A program made the position numbers and the translations under genes. A stretch of DNA of 64,000 nucleotides, taken from Actinocatenispora sp036503555 (GTDB taxonomy: Bacteria > Actinomycetota > Actinomycetes > Mycobacteriales > Micromonosporaceae). Numbering within the stretch: position 1 is the first letter of the stretch; each line of letters opens with the position of its first letter. The notes beneath the pieces are model-generated. The model did no database searches. It was given only the letters and a program-made list of their open reading frames with translations, and had not been told where the DNA came from. Shown piece by piece: positions 62,134-64,000 of this stretch. The DNA lies in the NCBI GenBank assembly GCA_036503555.1, contig DASXWQ010000012.1:1-64000 (forward strand), in the 5' to 3' direction.

Positions 62134-62438
62134 GATTTTTACGGTACGGACGGTTTGACCGTTGCGGAAGATCTACTCGGACGGTTATGTGTATCTGACA
62201 CTCGGCAAGGTGACACGCGTGCCAAGTACGGATCGTGACCTTACGGGTTCCCTGGGCGACTCAGACAGAGTTCACTCCACTGAACTTTTCCGGCAGTGCG
62301 GAAAGTAGCCTCGTGATCGCGTCCAGTGGTCACGAGCTTTCCCGTTGATGGCCGGTGGGCGTGCCGACCCGGTCCCGGCACGTCCACCGGTGGACGCCTT
62401 TCGTAGCAACGGACCCGAGTCCCTGCCGGGAGACGGCC
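62134..62438. other. 305-bp divergent control region
   Basis: No gene seen. Within it: ACGGT-TTG-ACCGT (62150-62162) with extra ACGGT at 62141 and 62181, a second dyad TTTCCG-N6-CGGAAA (62287-62304), and a GTCCA-CCGG-TGGAC variant of the window's palindrome (62388-62401). The XRE promoter is probably in the 62140-62200 part, and that of the two small genes in the later part. Confidence 0.55.
62150..62162. promoter_or_regulatory. Candidate XRE autoregulatory operator
   Basis: ACGGT-TTG-ACCGT, a perfect 5-bp dyad, 16 bp before the XRE start codon, with further ACGGT half-sites at 62141-62145 and 62181-62185. Confidence 0.45.
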
Positions 62439-62669
62439 ATGGACCCGCACACCGCCAACCCACTCCTCGCCGGCGTCGCCGACACGTTGCTCCGCGGTCA
62501 CCACCCGGACGGCGCCGACCCCGGCAGGTGCGTGCATCCGCGCTGCCACAAGCCGTACCCGTGCCCGAGCGCCCGGATCGCCGCCGAGGCCGCCGCCCAG
62601 GCCGCCGGTACGTCCACGTCCGCGCCGCCCGAGCTCGTCGGTGCGGCGGGCGGTGCGGCATGGCGGTGA
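62439..62669 (+). CDS. Small protein with Cys/His cluster, function unknown
   Basis: A 76-residue protein. The central segment CVHPRCHKPYPCPS (C-x4-C-H-x4-C) looks like a small metal site. Ala-rich helix and a Ser/Pro-rich tail follow. ATG 62439, with a GGGAGA site about seven bases upstream. It overlaps the next gene by 10 bp. It is divergent from the XRE gene, as small partners of such regulators often are. No named family is recognised. Confidence 0.6.
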   Translation: MDPHTANPLLAGVADTLLRGHHPDGADPGRCVHPRCHKPYPCPSARIAAEAAAQAAGTSTSAPPELVGAAGGAAWR

Positions 62670-62890
62670 CCGGGATCGCGCCGCGCGTCGGCGACCTCGT
62701 CCGGCTCGACGCGCAGGCCAGCTCGCAGTTCGAGCGGCCGATCTGGTTCCGCGTCATCGGCGTCCAGCCGTCGCCCGCCGTACCCGGGTGGGTGTACCTC
62801 GACGGCTGGGAACTGGCCGAGGGGCTGGAGATCACCGAGACCCGTGTCTTCGTCCGCGTCGCCGGCCTGACCGTACGACACGACGGCTGA
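62660..62890 (+). CDS. Small beta-rich protein, function unknown
   Basis: A 76-residue protein without helices or signals, mostly beta-strand by composition (IWFRVIGVQPSPAVPGWVYLDG). ATG 62660; GTG 62666, overlapping the preceding stop as GTGA, is equally possible. Translationally coupled to the Cys-cluster protein. No family recognised. Possibly the two work with the XRE regulator. Confidence 0.6.
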   Translation: MAVTGIAPRVGDLVRLDAQASSQFERPIWFRVIGVQPSPAVPGWVYLDGWELAEGLEITETRVFVRVAGLTVRHDG

Positions 62891-62964
62891 GACCCGCCCG
62901 CTCCCGCGGTTCAGTAGAGTCCAACTACTGGGCAGTAGCTTCGGTGCGGAGAGGGGAAGCGGAC

Positions 62965-63819
62965 ATGGCGGGACGACTCGCGGTTGTCGGCGCGGGCCTG
63001 ATGGGTGCGGGCATCGCGCAGGTCGCGGCGCAGGCCGGTTGGCAGGTCACGATGCGCGACGTGGACGACGCGGCGCTCGAACGTGGTACCGCCGGGATCC
63101 GGAAGTCGCTGGAGAAGTTCGTCGCGAAGCAGAAGCTGTCTGCCGAGGACGCCGAGCAGGCACTTGGCCGGCTGTCCACCACCACCGACCTCGGCGACGC
63201 CGTGGCCGAGGCGGACATCGTGGTCGAGGCGGTCTTCGAGCAGGTCGAGATCAAGCAGCGGGTGTTCTCCGAGCTGGACCGCCTGGCCAGGGACGGCGCG
63301 GTGCTCGCGACCAACACCTCGGCCATCCCGATCACGACGATCGCCTCGGTCACCGAACGGCCCGAGTCCGTCGTCGGTACCCACTTCTTCTCGCCGGTGC
63401 CGATGATGGCGCTGGTCGAGCTCGTGCGCGGGTACCAGACGAGCGACGCGACGATGACGACGGCGCGGGAGTTCGCGGAGGAGATCGGCAAGACGGTCGT
63501 GGTGGTGAACCGGGACATCGCCGGCTTCGTCACCACCCGGCTGATCTGCGCCCTGGTCATGGAGGCCACCCGGCTGGTGGAGAACGGCGTGATCAGCGCC
63601 GAGGACCTGGACACCGCCTGCCGGCTGGGCTTCGGGCACGCGATGGGTCCGCTGGCCACCACCGACCTGACCGGGATCGACGTGCTGGTGCACGCCACCG
63701 AGAACATCTACGCGGACACGAAGGACGGCAAGTTCACCCCGCCCGAGTCGTTGCTGCGCATGGTCGCGGCCGGGCACCTGGGCCGCAAGTCGGGCCAGGG
63801 CTTCTACCCGTACGAGTAG
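62965..63819 (+). CDS. 3-hydroxyacyl-CoA (3-hydroxybutyryl-CoA) dehydrogenase
   Basis: NAD(P)-dependent enzyme interconverting 3-hydroxybutyryl-CoA and acetoacetyl-CoA. 284 residues, normal length. Rossmann motif VVGAGLMGAGIAQVAAQAG at 7-25, catalytic His in GTHFFSPVPMMALVELV, and the helical C-domain GFVTTRLICALVMEATRLV with FGHAMGPLATTDLTGID. ATG 62965 with GAGAGGGG upstream. It resembles mycobacterial FadB2. Confidence 0.94.
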   Translation: MAGRLAVVGAGLMGAGIAQVAAQAGWQVTMRDVDDAALERGTAGIRKSLEKFVAKQKLSAEDAEQALGRLSTTTDLGDAVAEADIVVEAVFEQVEIKQRVFSELDRLARDGAVLATNTSAIPITTIASVTERPESVVGTHFFSPVPMMALVELVRGYQTSDATMTTAREFAEEIGKTVVVVNRDIAGFVTTRLICALVMEATRLVENGVISAEDLDTACRLGFGHAMGPLATTDLTGIDVLVHATENIYADTKDGKFTPPESLLRMVAAGHLGRKSGQGFYPYE

Positions 63820-63877
63820 CGGCGGGTTTTCCGGTGGTCGGCGGCGGGTAAGCAGATCCCGACAACGGGGGGTGCGT

Positions 63878-64000
63878 ATGGCCGCCACCGATCACCGCCT
63901 GCACGAGTACGAACGGCGCCGGGACTTCCGCCGGACCGCCGAGCCGCACGGTACGACCGCGTCCGGTGGTACCGGGGGCCGGTTCGTGATCCAGCACCAC
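63878..64000 (+). CDS. LigD 3'-phosphoesterase-domain protein, partial (cut by window end)
   Basis: Only 41 codons are present. The N-terminal sequence includes YERRRDFRRTAEPHG and ends RFVIQHH, the start of the phosphoesterase (PE) domain signature of bacterial LigD (usually RFVVQ-H-ARRLHYDxRLE). Such proteins process 3' ends in double-strand break repair by end joining. ATG 63878, eight bases after a G-rich site. Whether it is a stand-alone PE protein or a full ligase cannot be told. Confidence 0.7.
   Translation, partial: MAATDHRLHEYERRRDFRRTAEPHGTTASGGTGGRFVIQHH

Overview
The window is 64 kb of chromosomal DNA from a very GC-rich actinobacterium (third codon positions almost all G or C). 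GTG and TTG starts are common. Actinobacterial hallmarks include LysX, a Rho with an Arg/Asp/Gly-rich N-terminal extension, a MurA with Asp in place of the catalytic Cys, oligoribonuclease next to tRNA-His, DUF2550 after atpC, and a short epsilon subunit. Gene content and order fit Micromonosporaceae best. The family is an inference; the phylum is secure. I see no phage, insertion sequence, CRISPR array or rRNA.

Layout. 1-4.5 kb: the 5' part of ctaD (minus strand, runs off the left edge), a leaderless-looking cation-diffusion-facilitator gene with a promoter/operator, a VOC protein, and a gene-poor stretch before a membrane repeat protein. 4.9-6.0 kb: tRNA-His with a UUCG terminator, orn and a DUF488 gene. 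6.2-18.2 kb: accessory metabolism and regulation (epimerase, RpiR regulator, DUF4232 lipoprotein, acyl-CoA synthetase, sigma-70-family factor, MarR regulator divergent from a large RND transporter, an endonuclease/exonuclease/phosphatase-fold protein with an altered active site, DMT transporter). 18.2-22.9 kb: alpha/beta hydrolase, lysX and a 57-residue acidic-tailed protein, all minus strand. 22.9-28.4 kb: argS-lysA-hom-thrC, tightly packed. 28.4-33.8 kb: MocR regulator, EamA exporter and fungalysin protease lying between thrC and thrB. 34.0-43.9 kb: thrB, a long leader and rho, an EamA exporter, a secreted phosphodiester glycosidase/metallophosphoesterase, rpmE, prfA. 44.0-47.1 kb: MFS exporter and GGDEF protein (minus strand). 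47.2-58.0 kb: prmC, threonylcarbamoyl-AMP synthase, a low-molecular-weight phosphatase, then the F1Fo ATP synthase genes in the order I-like, atpZ, B, E, F, H, A, G, D, gap, C, DUF2550. 58.0-64 kb: VOC protein, PduO-type cobalamin adenosyltransferase, murA, a DUF2007-like protein, an XRE/TPR regulator divergent from two small ORFs, 3-hydroxyacyl-CoA dehydrogenase, and the start of a LigD-phosphoesterase-like gene.

How it works together: the aspartate-family genes make lysine and threonine. ArgS and LysX consume Arg and Lys, LysX moving lysine onto tRNA and then onto membrane phosphatidylglycerol. rho-rpmE-prfA-prmC-tsaC is a translation/termination block, with PrmC methylating the GGQ of PrfA. 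It leads into the ATP synthase cluster.

The least expected signals are at DNA level. An interrupted palindrome, GTCCA-N3-TGGAC, occurs eight times, five of them inside genes where it is spelled with rare codons. Three genes have a tandem duplication across the stop codon. GTAC is about threefold over-represented in hand-counted samples. No obviously new multi-gene system was found.
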